From: CAYQJS01 sp964417895
GTDB lineage: Bacteria; Chloroflexota; UBA6077; SHYK01
DNA length: 64,000 nt
Assembly (NCBI GenBank): GCA_964417895.1
Contig: CAYQJS010000002.1
Span: 161,963 to 225,962 of the forward strand
Direction: 5' to 3'
Below, piece by piece: positions 8,616-16,882 of this stretch. Position numbers and translations under genes: made by a program. A model generated the notes under the pieces. It worked only from the letters and a program-made list of their open reading frames with translations, did not search any database and was not told where the DNA came from. How positions within the stretch are numbered: the stretch's first letter is position 1; the number at the start of each line of letters is the position of its first letter.

Positions 8616-10859
8616 ATGGTGGCCCGGGTGGACGCTGTGTTACGCGAAGAGTTGGGGCTCGCGGATGGGCTCGCCGACAAGAGCGTCGACGTCCTGGATC
8701 CGGCCGCGGGGACCGGTTCCTATCTCGTTGAGGTGCTGCGGTCCATTCACGCCGGTGCGAAGGACCGGTATGGAGACGCGCTCGCCGCGCGAATCGTCAA
8801 GGAGGCGGCCCTTGAGCGTGTCTACGGGTTCGAGATTCTCCCTGCACCGTTCGTCGTGTCGCATTTGCAGCTGGGGTTGTTGCTCGAAAACCTCGGTGCG
8901 CCATTAGCCGCAACCGGGGGTGAGCGTGCGGGCGTATATCTCACCAACTCGCTGACGGGCTGGGAGCCGCCGACTGGGGCTAAGCAGCACCTGCTCTTTC
9001 AGGCCATCGAAGAAGAGCGCGACGCTGCTGATAAGGTGAAACGCGATGCGCCGATACTGGTGATCCTTGGAAACCCGCCATACAACGGCTTCGCGGGTGT
9101 CAGCACCGAGGAAGAAGGCGGGCTCGTCGAGCCCTACAAGCAGGCCCTCGCCAAGTGGGGCATCACCAAGAACTATCTTGACGACCTGTACGTGCGTTTC
9201 TTCCGGATCGCGGGACGCCGCATTGCCGAGGGCACGAAGCGAGGCATCGTCTGCTACATCTCCAACCACTCGTACTTGGAGGACCCGTCGTATGTTGTCA
9301 TGCGTCAGCACCTCCTCAGCGGGTTCGACAAGGTGTGGGTTGATGAGATGAACGGCGATAGCCGCGAGACCGGCAAGACAACGCCGGATGGTAAACTTGA
9401 TCCGAGCATCTTCTCGACATCGTTCAACAAGGATGGCATTCGGGTCGGCACGGCCATCACGCTATGGGCCAGAAAGGTGACGACATCTGGCGCGCCTGAA
9501 GTGTGGTTCCGGCAGTTCTGGGGGACGGAGAAGCGGGCCAACGTGCTGGAGAGCCTGCACGCCAAACCTTTCGGCGCAGATTACGAGCAGATCATTCCGA
9601 ATGACGCAAATTGGCACACGTTACGCCCCTGGACCGTGACGGACGCGTGGGCTCAATGGCCGAGGGTTTCAGACCTGTCAGCCATCCACCCAATGCTCGG
9701 GCTGAACGAGAACCGCGGCGCGGCGCTATTCGACCTGGACAAGAGCGCCCTCCGAACCCGAATGCGTGCCTACTATGACCCTAAGATCCCGTTCGATGAC
9801 GTGTCGCTACCGCGCGGCCTCGTGAAGGATGCGGCGCGGTTCAAAGCCAAGGCGATCCGTGAGCGCCTTCTAAACGACAGTGCCTACTCGGAAGTGAGAC
9901 TGAGACGCTTCTGGTTCAAGCCTGGGGATCTCCGATGGGCTTACGTTGAACCATTGGCGAAGCTGTGGAACGAGGGGCGGCAGGAGTTACAGAGCCACGC
10001 GACCGACGAAAGCGAGTTTCTACTGGTGCGACGGCGAGCCCCGCGGGCGCGTGACGGGGCGGCGTTTTTCTACAGTCGCTACTTGGCGGACCAGCACGCG
10101 TTGGACACTGACGCCTACTTCATCCCTCTGCGTCTTGCGACAGCCGCGGGGAAGAAAGTGGGTGCGCAGGCCGATCTTTTCCCATCCGCCGCTCCCCAAT
10201 CCCGGCCGAATCTGTCCGATCTGGCGAAGTTCTACCTGAAGTCGGTCGGCGTCACCGACCCGGATGGGGATGACGAGGCGGCGGAGTTGCTCTGGATGCA
10301 CGTCTTGGCGTGCGGATACGCGCCGGCCTACGTCGCAGAGAACGTGAGTGGGCTCAAGATGGACTGGCCGCGCATTCCATTACCCGATACGCGGATTCTG
10401 CTGAGCGCGTCCGCAAAGCTGGGGCGAACGGTCGCTGGCTTGCTTGATGTGGAGCAGGCCGTCGACGGGGTGACTGTGGGCGTGCTGCGGGAAGAGATGA
10501 GGCTAATAGGCCTCCTAAGGCGCGCGGACGGAGCCGGCAGCCCGGTGGACTTAGGGCTACGGGCGGCATGGGGCTACCTCGCCCAGCGTGGGATTGTCAT
10601 GCCGGCAACCAGGAACCGATGGTCCGGGAGTACACGGCCGAAGAGCTCGCTGCGCTGGCTGGGGGTGGGTCAGCGCTTGGCATGTCACTGGGTAACATGC
10701 TGGCGTGCCTCGGCAGTCGGACCTGCGACGTTCCGCTCAACCAGACAACCGTCTGGAGCAACATTCCTCAGCGGGTCTGGACCTACACTATCGGCGGTCA
10801 TCAGGTGCTCAAGAAGTGGCTCAGCTCAGCTATCGCGCCTGGGCGGATCTGGGGCGTGA
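8616..10859 (+). pseudogene. Methyltransferase half of the frameshifted restriction-modification gene
   Basis: Continuation of the same gene. SAM-binding motif I is DPAAGTGSYLVE (D28-P29 of this frame) and the N6-adenine methyltransferase catalytic motif IV is NPPYNGF (N153-Y156). The sense frame extends upstream of 8616 to about 8555. The target-recognition part follows (about residues 380-640). After MPATRN (about 10595) the product turns into an unrelated arginine/serine-rich tail, because a second frameshift moves the true sequence to another frame. The gene is therefore broken both before and after this block and cannot give a full enzyme. Confidence 0.8.
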
Positions 10860-11001
10860 CTTGACTACCGCCGAGGCTCTCGACGTGCTGCAGATCGCCC
10901 GACGACTCGTGGCGGTTCTGCTCTTGGAGCCGGGGCTCGACGGTTCCTATGCAGCAGCCAAGTCCAGCTTTTGGAGCGCCCCAGTGCCCGGGTCACTATG
11001 A
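10568..11001 (+). pseudogene. C-terminal fragments of the restriction-modification gene in two further frames
   Basis: Frame one (to about 10830) reads DVPLNQTTVWSNIPQRVWTY, then TIGGHQVLKKWLS. This is the conserved closing segment of type ISP-like enzymes, where target-recognition sequence ends in a Y-x-x-GGYQVLKKWLSYRE-type motif. After WLS the sense moves again to the frame ending at 11001 (YRAWADLGRDLTTAEALDVL, then QIARRLVAVLLLEPGLD). With the 8553 and 10595 breaks this makes at least three frameshifts in one gene, arguing for real decay rather than one sequencing error. Confidence 0.7.
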
Positions 11002-11053
11002 CCAGATAGTCGCAGCAAGCACGGGTGCTCTCAGAGCACTCTGGCGAACGCGG

Positions 11054-11545
11054 CTAGAGTCCAGGGCTTAGCCTGGGTTGCTTCGTCAACTCGCCCAGGC
11101 TGAAGTCTTCCCGCCGCTGCGGATTCTCGATCCGAAAGACTCGCTCGAAGTTGCGGCCGCCCGTTTGGACCCTTACCTTGACGTGGTAGCGCCCCTTCTC
11201 TAGAGGAAAGTCCTCTTCGGACTTCACCTGACTCCACCCGATGATTCCGTTGTGCCAACCTCGGCACGTCTCCTCCGATGGTTTGCGCCAAAGCACGTCC
11301 AAGACCTCGAACGAGCCTGGCCCGATATCCACGTAGTCTCGCTCCCGCCCCGGATCCCGCACGAGCAGCGGCTGACCGTTGCCGTCAAGGCCACCGAATG
11401 CTACTGGCTCAGGAGTGCTTGCCCAGCGACCTTTCATCCGCCGCCCCTGCGGAAAGATAGGCGTGTTGTCTTGGTGAAGGAACGTGATATAAGCACGGCA
11501 GAGAAGGCCTGGGTGCCGGTCCATTAGCCAGCTGAGCGGCCACAC
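11054..11545 (-). pseudogene. C-terminal part of a frameshifted membrane-anchored protein
   Basis: This frame contains WLMDRHPGLLCRAYITFL, PIFPQGRRMKGRWASTPEPV, YVDIGPGSFEVLDVLWR and RYHVKVRVQTGGRNFERVFR. It is a soluble beta-rich domain that would sit outside the membrane after the helix encoded in the neighbouring frame. The joint with the N-terminal piece is near 11545 (KVHSKALP in one frame, PLSWLMD in this one). Function unknown; it borders the decayed restriction-modification gene. Confidence 0.5.
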
Positions 11546-11730
11546 GGAAGAGCTTTACTGTGCACCTTAACGCGCAGAAACGCCCCCAGATAGGAGTCGT
11601 TCCGGGGATCTTCGATCTTAAAGATGAGCCTGGGCCGTCGCCAACTGTCAACCCACAGGACGAGCAAGACTGAAGCAAGAGCACTCAAGAGCGCGAACAG
11701 AAACGACGCGGCTAATTGAGTGTCAGACAT
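11524..11730 (-). pseudogene. N-terminal part of the same membrane-anchored protein
   Basis: A clear N-terminal transmembrane helix (AASFLFALLSALASVLLVLW) is followed by VDSWRRPRLIFKIEDPRND and FLRVKVHSK. This is the usual layout of a single-pass protein with a soluble domain. The frame then fails and sense continues in the frame ending at 11054. Together the two pieces would give about 220 residues. Confidence 0.5.
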
Positions 11731-11997
11731 CCGTGGGATTCAGCCTCCGCTTGGCGACCTCTGTCCAGTTACCAACTCGCTCGGACGTACCCCTTCCGCT
11801 CATCCAGTCCCCGAGGCCATCGACGGCTCAACGCGGACTATTTCCGCATCGTGTTCGCGCTCACCGGGCACGTTGGCGCACGTCGTGATCGTGACGGTGT
11901 TGGAACCGCCGGTCCCCCATCGCGGTGACACCCCGTCGCCATTAACCTTTAGGCCACTTCCGGTCCCGGCGTGGGTAGTGTAACGCGCGTTTGTCAG

Positions 11998-12276
11998 TCA
12001 GCGGTCAAAGCCCGCCAGCTTTGAGCCGGTGGGGGCGCCGCCCGGCTCTGAGCCACCCTCCCGCCGTTCACTCACGGGAGTGTCCGGGTTAGCCTCGTGG
12101 GGGCTGCACCTCCTTCCTTGGTCGGTAACAGATCGGCCAGGGCGACTGGCTCGTCGCAAATGCGGGCAGAGGCCCCGGGTCCTACGCGGCTGCAGGGCAA
12201 GCGAGATGAACCATGCTGGTTGAGCGGCTATAGCGATTACGGCGACGAACGCAAGAATCACGACGACCCAACGCAT
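11998..12276 (-). CDS. Small ORF with an N-terminal membrane helix
   Basis: The ATG at 12276 is preceded by GGAGGAATC, a strong ribosome site. The first 30 residues (MRWVVVILAFVAVIAIAAQP, then AWFISLALQ) form a convincing hydrophobic helix. The rest (about 60 residues) is Arg/Pro/Gly-rich and may be out-of-frame readthrough of a truncated gene. A perfect palindrome, AACCCTAGGGTT at 12286-12297, lies between this start and the IS3-family fragment. Confidence 0.35.
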   Translation of the reverse strand: MRWVVVILAFVAVIAIAAQPAWFISLALQPRRTRGLCPHLRRASRPGRSVTDQGRRCSPHEANPDTPVSERREGGSEPGGAPTGSKLAGFDR

Positions 12277-12620
12277 GATTCCTCCAACCCTAGGGTTGAA
12301 CCGCCCCGGGACTTGTAGAGACTCCGTTTATTGGGGAAACTGCCAGCGGAGCTGGCTGCGTCTGATCGTAATAGATCGCCTCGAACTCTGCGGGCGGGAT
12401 CATGCCGAGCTGCCGTGGAGCCGGCGGCGGTTGAACCAATCGACGTATTCCAGGGTGGCGTGGTCGACGCCGTCGAGACCGATCCACGGCCCCGGTGCCG
12501 GACCGGTTCGGCCTTGTACAGGCCGTTGAAGGACTCGGCGAGCGCATTGTCGTAGCTATCCCCGCGTGATCCAACCGACGCTACCACGCCGGCCTCGGCG
12601 AATCGGCGTCCACTTTCCAT
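12258..12620 (-). pseudogene. IS3-family transposase OrfB fragment (3' end), frameshifted
   Basis: The reading begins inside the DDE (rve) domain: FAEAGVVASVGSRGDSYDNA with LAESFNGLYKAE, the conserved region holding the last catalytic residue of IS3 OrfB. Sense then moves between frames: PWIGLDGVDHATLEYVDWFN, then RRRLHG, and finally GMIPPAEFEAIYYDQTQPA. The 5' two thirds and OrfA are missing. The terminal segment near 12314-12340 (TGTAGAGACTCCG and TTTATTGGGGAAACTG) resembles an IS3-group right end. Dead insertion-sequence debris. Confidence 0.75.
12286..12297. repeat. Perfect 12-bp palindrome AACCCTAGGGTT
   Basis: It lies between the IS3-family remnant and the ribosome site of the minus-strand ORF starting at 12276, and extends to 14 bp as CAACCCTAGGGTTG. 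It could be a protein-binding site or part of the insertion-sequence end. No further support. Confidence 0.3.
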
Positions 12621-12720
12621 CGATTCCCTTTCTCAATACGGTGGAGTCTCGTATCCTGATTGCCCTGAGATGACGACGGGCATCCACAGGCCGTCAACTC
12701 CAGAAAAGACGAAGCCACCC

Positions 12721-12759
12721 AAATAGGACGCTTCGCCCGGAGGAGGGCGGGTCCTATTT
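12721..12759. terminator. Strong stem-loop, terminator-like
   Basis: AAATAGGAC (12721-12729) pairs with GTCCTATTT (12751-12759). Inside it CGCCC (12734-12738) pairs with GGGCG (12745-12749) around a GGAGGA loop. On the plus strand TTTG follows. No gene clearly ends into it, so it may be a relic terminator or the folded end of a lost element. Confidence 0.45.
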
Positions 12760-13002
12760 GTTTGCCCTCCGAGGGGATGACGGAAGGGCGAATGGCAAGA
12801 TGGCCGAGAGGCCGCGGTGATTGGCGTCTAGCTGCCGACAAGCGTGCCTTGAGGCCCAGGCTGATACGCACTGGGCTTGATGCCCAAAGTGATGCCCAAG
12901 GGAATGAACGTCACCGAACTGACGTGAACTCACGTGCACAACAACACGCGTCACTCTGTCTGTGATGGACGCCCTCGAACGGCCCTGAACGGCAGTTAAC
13001 GA

Positions 13003-13046
13003 ATTCCTAAACCGTGTGCGGGAGTTCGAGTCTCCCCGGGGGTACC
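13003..13046 (+). other. 3' half of a tRNA-Arg(CCU)-like gene, candidate attachment-site scar
   Basis: Starting in the anticodon loop (TTCCTAAACC, anticodon CCT), the sequence continues with a variable loop and a perfect T-arm: GGGAG (13020-13024), loop TTCGAGT, CTCCC (13032-13036). The acceptor 3' strand CGGGGGT (13037-13043), discriminator A and CC follow. The matching 5' half (acceptor ACCCCCG, D-arm) is absent upstream. Tyrosine integrases commonly recombine in exactly this part of tRNA genes, leaving a displaced 3' copy at the far end of the element. Confidence 0.6.
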
Positions 13047-13222
13047 GAGAACTGCGCACAAGCGCAGGTCTAACGCGGATCCCCGTCGCCGAGCACCTCG
13101 CCCTCGCCGGGCTGGGTCGGCGTCGAGGTCGTCGCCATGGTCGCCACCTCCCACTCCAAGGTGGCGGATACATCACTCTGGGCGCCGGGAATAGCAAGGC
13201 ACTTGGGTGGGAGCAGAGCGCG

Positions 13223-13996
13223 CTATCGTGACACGAGCGCGAGCCGTGCGCCCAGCGTCCTGCTCGGATCGAGCGAGCCGCCGCTGCCCGCCGTCGTAAG
13301 GGTCGCCGCGTAAGGTGATGCACCGCGATCCGCCAGCCAGGGGATCAGCGGGCTGCTCGCTGCTTGGGGCGCCAACAGCTCAAGCGTGTGCGGGCCGATG
13401 GTGAACCGTACTCCGCTGGCGGCCAGGTCGGACCGGACGACGAGCTCGGCTGGGCGGCCGAGAGCCTGCTCGTACCAACCTCGCGCCGTGGCGACCTCAT
13501 GGACGGCGACCGTGAGGACACCGATTCCGGCGACCCCGTTGGGATGCCGGTTCTGGCTAGGCACACGCTCCTCTCGCGGAGTCTCATCCCGGATCAGGAA
13601 CGGCGCCACGCCCTTAAAGGCGTTGCGAGGAATCGACAGCACCCACTTGAGGTGGTAGCCGTCGGGGCGCACGCGCGAGAGTGGCGAGGGATCGTCGATA
13701 GCCACGCCCGCTCGCCGAAAGGTCGCCGTGTCGCCCGGCAGATCATCGGTCTGCATGCAGAAATCCACGAGTCCGCCGCCTTTCTGGAGCGGCAGCCACC
13801 ACCGATGTTCGGGGCTCGATTCGAAGAAGGCCATCAGCTCGATGTAGGAGCCATCGGCCAGCCCGATTAGTGCGTTGTGGGTCCCTACCGGGTGGCGCCC
13901 GCCAGGCACCACGACGAAGCCGAGCGCTTCGTAGACCCCCTGAGCGATAACCAGGTCGGGGACAGCGATGACGACGTGGTCGATGCCCCGCAACAT
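13223..13996 (-). CDS. VOC-superfamily (glyoxalase-like) protein
   Basis: A 257-residue protein built from two beta-alpha-beta-beta-beta halves. The N-terminal half opens with MLRGIDHVVIAVPDLVIAQ and VYEALGFVVVPGGRHP, the usual metal-His entry of VOC proteins (H7 region). It continues with DGSYIELMAFF, carrying the Glu ligand position. The second half begins near VAGIGVLTVAVHEVATARGW and has TIGPHTLELLAP. It resembles the glyoxalase-like domain family of metal-dependent isomerases, dioxygenases or resistance proteins. Substrate unknown. It is the first intact gene right of the tRNA scar, and no partner gene is adjacent. Confidence 0.85.
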   Translation of the reverse strand: MLRGIDHVVIAVPDLVIAQGVYEALGFVVVPGGRHPVGTHNALIGLADGSYIELMAFFESSPEHRWWLPLQKGGGLVDFCMQTDDLPGDTATFRRAGVAIDDPSPLSRVRPDGYHLKWVLSIPRNAFKGVAPFLIRDETPREERVPSQNRHPNGVAGIGVLTVAVHEVATARGWYEQALGRPAELVVRSDLAASGVRFTIGPHTLELLAPQAASSPLIPWLADRGASPYAATLTTAGSGGSLDPSRTLGARLALVSR

Positions 13997-14221
13997 ATCA
14001 GGCCCCTCGGCGCGTCGCTTTGGACCCTTCGCATCGTACAGCAGCTAATACCCGCTTCTGGTCCCATCTCTGACCCGGCCAGTCTGCGAGGTCGAGTTCA
14101 CGGAGTGGACGTCGCGCTCCGGCGAGCTGCGCCAACCGTCGTTCAAGGGCCTACGCCGGGACGAGCCCGCAGAGGAAGTGGTGCGCGAAGACGCCTTGGG
14201 CTTGGAGAGACGATCCGGCGC

Positions 14222-14575
14222 CTAGGTAGTGGCCTTCAGGAACAGACGCCACCGCGCCTCATCCCAACCCACGGCCACCTCGTTGCCTGCGCGGACCAGC
14301 GGCGTCACGAGCCGAAGCGGGTTGGCCTCCAGCAGGGGGAGGACCTGGCCCTCAGAGTGCTTGGCGAGTGAGACATTCCGTTCCGTGGGCCGCCGGCCAG
14401 GCTGGTCCAGCAAGGCTCCCCAACCGTACTTCTGACCAAAGCGGCGTAGCTCACCCGGCGATACCGGGCGTTGCTCCAGATCCACAAAATGCACTTTGAT
14501 GCGTCGCTCCTTGAAGAACCGAAGGGCCTTCTTCGTCGCGTTGCAGTGCTTGGTCCCGAACACCTGCACTTCCAT
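14222..14575 (-). CDS. ArsC/Spx-family thioredoxin-fold protein
   Basis: A 117-residue protein with the ArsC-family opening VFGTKHCNATKKALRFFKER (a single N-terminal Cys, C11, in the loop before helix 1). Next come KVHFVDLEQRPVSPGELRRF and the cis-Pro-bearing region around LLEANPLRLVTPLVRAGNEV. Length and layout fit arsenate-reductase-like or Spx/YffB-like proteins. With only one N-terminal Cys it would need an external thiol (glutathione/glutaredoxin type) if it is a reductase. A redox or regulatory role is equally possible. Confidence 0.85.
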   Translation of the reverse strand: MEVQVFGTKHCNATKKALRFFKERRIKVHFVDLEQRPVSPGELRRFGQKYGWGALLDQPGRRPTERNVSLAKHSEGQVLPLLEANPLRLVTPLVRAGNEVAVGWDEARWRLFLKATT

Positions 14576-14757
14576 CGAAGGTGGTTCCTCCCCCTCTTCG
14601 CGAGCTGCGCAACAGTCAGTGATCCATTGTGACAGACCGTGAGCCGCTAGGAGGGAGCGGACTGCCGGGCGGCTCTAATCCCAAGCGTGGACCGCCCACG
14701 ATCACCTGATGGTCGCGGGGTGCGCCGCTCGGCTTCGCGGCCAGGAATGCGGCTCGT

Positions 14758-15014
14758 CTAGGTTACGGCCCGCAGCTTGCCCGAAATGTCGACCGCGCGG
14801 GGATGCTGCAGCAGTGTGTCAGTGGCGAACAGCACGTAGCCGTTTGACGTGGGCTTTGTACGAGCTGTTGTGCTGCACGATCTCCGCCGGAATGAGGACG
14901 GCAGCGAGCACCGCAAACTCGAGTCAAAAAGGACAAGAGCCAGGTCGTCGAAGTCGAGGACCGAATCACCGAGAGCTGCCGCTGAGGACGCAATCGCGCG
15001 GTGCAGGCCTTCAC
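14758..15014 (-). pseudogene. Double-frameshifted remnant of a small uncharacterised protein (DUF6998-like?)
   Basis: Joining three frames gives a coherent protein end: SVLDFDDLALVLFDS, then EFAVLAAVLIPAEIVQHNSS, YKAHVNGYVLFATDTLLQHP, RAVDISGKLRAVT and a stop at 14758. The first joint needs one extra G in GACTCGAGTTTG; the second needs one A less in GTCAAACGG. Both are single-base indels. The family name is a guess from the NGYVLFATD-style ending. It starts right at the stop of the upstream membrane-protein gene and was probably cotranscribed with it. Confidence 0.4.
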
Positions 15015-15695
15015 TCAGGCCAGTCGGAACACTACTAGCGTTGCTGCAAGGGCGATAGTGCTCCAAGAAAGCGCGCGAAGCGCCTGCTCGATGGGCTGCA
15101 GCAGCCATTGCTTGTTAATGGCTTGGGATCCGCCGTGCAGGGTCAGTTGGCCTGTGGCGGACGTCGCGCGCCGGCGTATCAGGCGAGCTCGGTTGCTGAG
15201 GCTGCGCTGCGCAGATGTGAGGCCGAAGGCCACAGCGCTGGCAAGCGCAGCCGCAACGCTAAGTTCGCTCGCTTGAGCCACATATGAGGTTAGGACTGGA
15301 AAGCTGCCCCAAGCCGCGGCGAAGCCCGCATCCGTGTGGACGACGCCACCGAACCATTCGAGGTCGTACGCCAGCACAAGAAAGACGCCCAGGACGATGA
15401 AGGGTGCCAGCGTCCACCCAACCTGGGTCACGCCGAGACCGCCTAGCACCACTGCGCCGCCCAAGCCGAGAGCCGAGGCCACTAACAGCACGTGGCTGGG
15501 GATCGACGTCCCCAGCGGGCGCCCGTGCACCTCGTCCAGAGCGTGCGCCGCAATGCCGACCGCTAGGAAAAACGCAATCACCGTGGCCGCCAGGCGTTCC
15601 GCGCTCACGCGAGGCGCAAGACACGCCCCGATCACCACGTAGGAGAGGTGCCAAGCAGTGTATGGCGGGTGAAGCAAGGTCCACACCTCGCGCAA
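15015..15695 (-). CDS. Polytopic membrane protein of unknown function, downstream of a UbiE-like gene
   Basis: About 226 residues with six or seven predicted membrane helices. The opening TLLHPPYTAWHLSYVVIGA and the loop AAHALDEVHGRPLG carry several His residues that could bind a metal or polar headgroup. The start is uncertain: TTG 15695 is the first plausible codon, but sense-like sequence (PETETLPAYYALGPGAL) extends upstream to overlap the end of the methyltransferase gene, suggesting translational coupling from a non-ATG start. The family is unnamed to me. The pairing with a quinone-type methyltransferase hints at a lipid or isoprenoid role. Confidence 0.75.
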   Translation of the reverse strand: MREVWTLLHPPYTAWHLSYVVIGACLAPRVSAERLAATVIAFFLAVGIAAHALDEVHGRPLGTSIPSHVLLVASALGLGGAVVLGGLGVTQVGWTLAPFIVLGVFLVLAYDLEWFGGVVHTDAGFAAAWGSFPVLTSYVAQASELSVAAALASAVAFGLTSAQRSLSNRARLIRRRATSATGQLTLHGGSQAINKQWLLQPIEQALRALSWSTIALAATLVVFRLA

Positions 15696-15738
15696 TGCAC
15701 CTGGGCCGAGGGCATAGTAGGCGGGCAGGGTTTCGGTT

Positions 15739-16464
15739 TCAGGCTTCAGCCTTGCGCCCCCACATGACGAGCCCTCCCCCCAAGCTCAAGACTCGGAAAT
15801 TCACTCCAGCGAGCCCCGCTGCACGCCAGGCGTAGAGTGTCCAGGGCAAGGGGTAGCAACGGTAATGGCGTGAGATGCTCGGCCCGAGAAAGCGGCCCAC
15901 TTCATACCAGGCCCGACCGCCCAGCGAGCCTCCAATCGGCAAGATCAAACGCGTATAGAGCCACCATAAACTGCGCCAAAAGGGATTGGGAGGAACAAAA
16001 AACTCCAGGCTCGCCATGACGCCGCCCGGCTTGACCACGCGAGCCATTTCCCTGAGTGCAGCTGCCGGTTCTGACACGTAGCGCAACAGATACGTGAACG
16101 TGAGCGCGTCGAACACATTGTCGGGAAAAGGGAGTTGCTCCCCCCGAGCCCTGACGAGGTGTACCCGGCCTGCGTAGCTCGACCGCAGTATCTTGAGCTG
16201 ACCTTGTCGCAACATCGGTTCGCTTATATCTAGCCCGGTGATCTTCGCACCGCTGTTCTCGGCCAATAGCAGAGCAACCCCAGCCGTACCGGTGGCGACA
16301 TCGAGGACTCGGGCCGGTTCGGCAGCAAGCACCTGCTTAACCATGGTGTTTCGCCACCGTTGGTTTTGGCCACAGGAAAGAATCTCGGCCAAGAGGTCAT
16401 AACGTTTGGGAAGGCCGCTGAACAGGTTGAGCGCGAACGAACCTGGGTCGCCTACGGATACCAC
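15739..16464 (-). CDS. UbiE/COQ5-like SAM-dependent methyltransferase
   Basis: A 241-residue class I methyltransferase. Motif I is VLDVATGTAGVALLLAE (about 53-69), the acidic end of strand 2 is ITGLDISEPML, and motif II/III regions are RARGEQLPFPDNVFDALTFT and MARVVKPGGVMASLEFF. The sequence style (NLFSGLPKRYDLLAEILSCG at the N-terminus) is that of the ubiquinone/menaquinone C-methyltransferase family, which methylates a lipid quinone precursor at the membrane. A different acceptor is possible because no other quinone genes are near. Start GTG 16464. A membrane-protein gene follows closely on the same strand. Confidence 0.88.
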   Translation of the reverse strand: MVSVGDPGSFALNLFSGLPKRYDLLAEILSCGQNQRWRNTMVKQVLAAEPARVLDVATGTAGVALLLAENSGAKITGLDISEPMLRQGQLKILRSSYAGRVHLVRARGEQLPFPDNVFDALTFTYLLRYVSEPAAALREMARVVKPGGVMASLEFFVPPNPFWRSLWWLYTRLILPIGGSLGGRAWYEVGRFLGPSISRHYRCYPLPWTLYAWRAAGLAGVNFRVLSLGGGLVMWGRKAEA

Positions 16465-16489
16465 GCCAATGGTGCTCCAGATTTCAGCG

Positions 16490-16882
16490 TCAGCGAAGAG
16501 GTGTCGGCCCTTTCTCCGGAGATCCGCGTGCTACGTACTTCGCCGCAGGCACCACATCATAGTTCTTCGGAAACTTCTCATGTTCAAATGCCCCACGCGG
16601 ACCTGACGGTGCAAGCCACCTGCCTGCGCTTCGTAAGAAAGAGGACAGGGGTCCTCCAGGATGCTGGGTGCCACGCCACACTATGGGAGAATGGTGTTGG
16701 GGTCCTCTAGAGGCACACGATCTCGGACTCAGCTCGACGCAATTGGCCTTTTTGGGAGGTGACCCGTCGGCAGCCAACGCGTGCCATCGAATAAACCGCT
16801 CGCCAGTGGGAAGTTCCGTGCGCAGTAGGGCGATTTTCGCACGGAGTTCCCAGGCAGCCTGACTCCCGCCCCCTCCGGTCAC
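16490..16882 (-). CDS. Questionable ORF of 130 codons after purM
   Basis: A GTG at 16882 overlaps the stop of the purM-like gene (GAGTGACC). The first 45 residues (AWELRAKIALLRTELPTGER, then FIRWHALAADG) look protein-like; the rest is low in sense. It may be a small coupled gene, a truncated one or a chance frame. No family recognised. If it is not coding, 16465-16878 is a 414-base gap. Confidence 0.25.
   Translation of the reverse strand: MTGGGGSQAAWELRAKIALLRTELPTGERFIRWHALAADGSPPKKANCVELSPRSCASRGPQHHSPIVWRGTQHPGGPLSSFLRSAGRWLAPSGPRGAFEHEKFPKNYDVVPAAKYVARGSPEKGPTPLR

Larger units (their letters stand above)
12621..13222. other. Region between IS3 debris and the VOC gene
   Basis: No convincing gene. 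It contains the hairpin at 12721-12759 and the partial tRNA at 13003-13046. Short frames on both strands are compositional shadows, and no integrase catalytic motif is visible beside the tRNA fragment. Confidence 0.5.

Noticed and set aside
12754..13323. Long minus-strand frame crossing the partial tRNA
   Set aside because: No integrase or other motif; low-complexity Arg/Ser composition; overlaps the tRNA fragment and the VOC gene.
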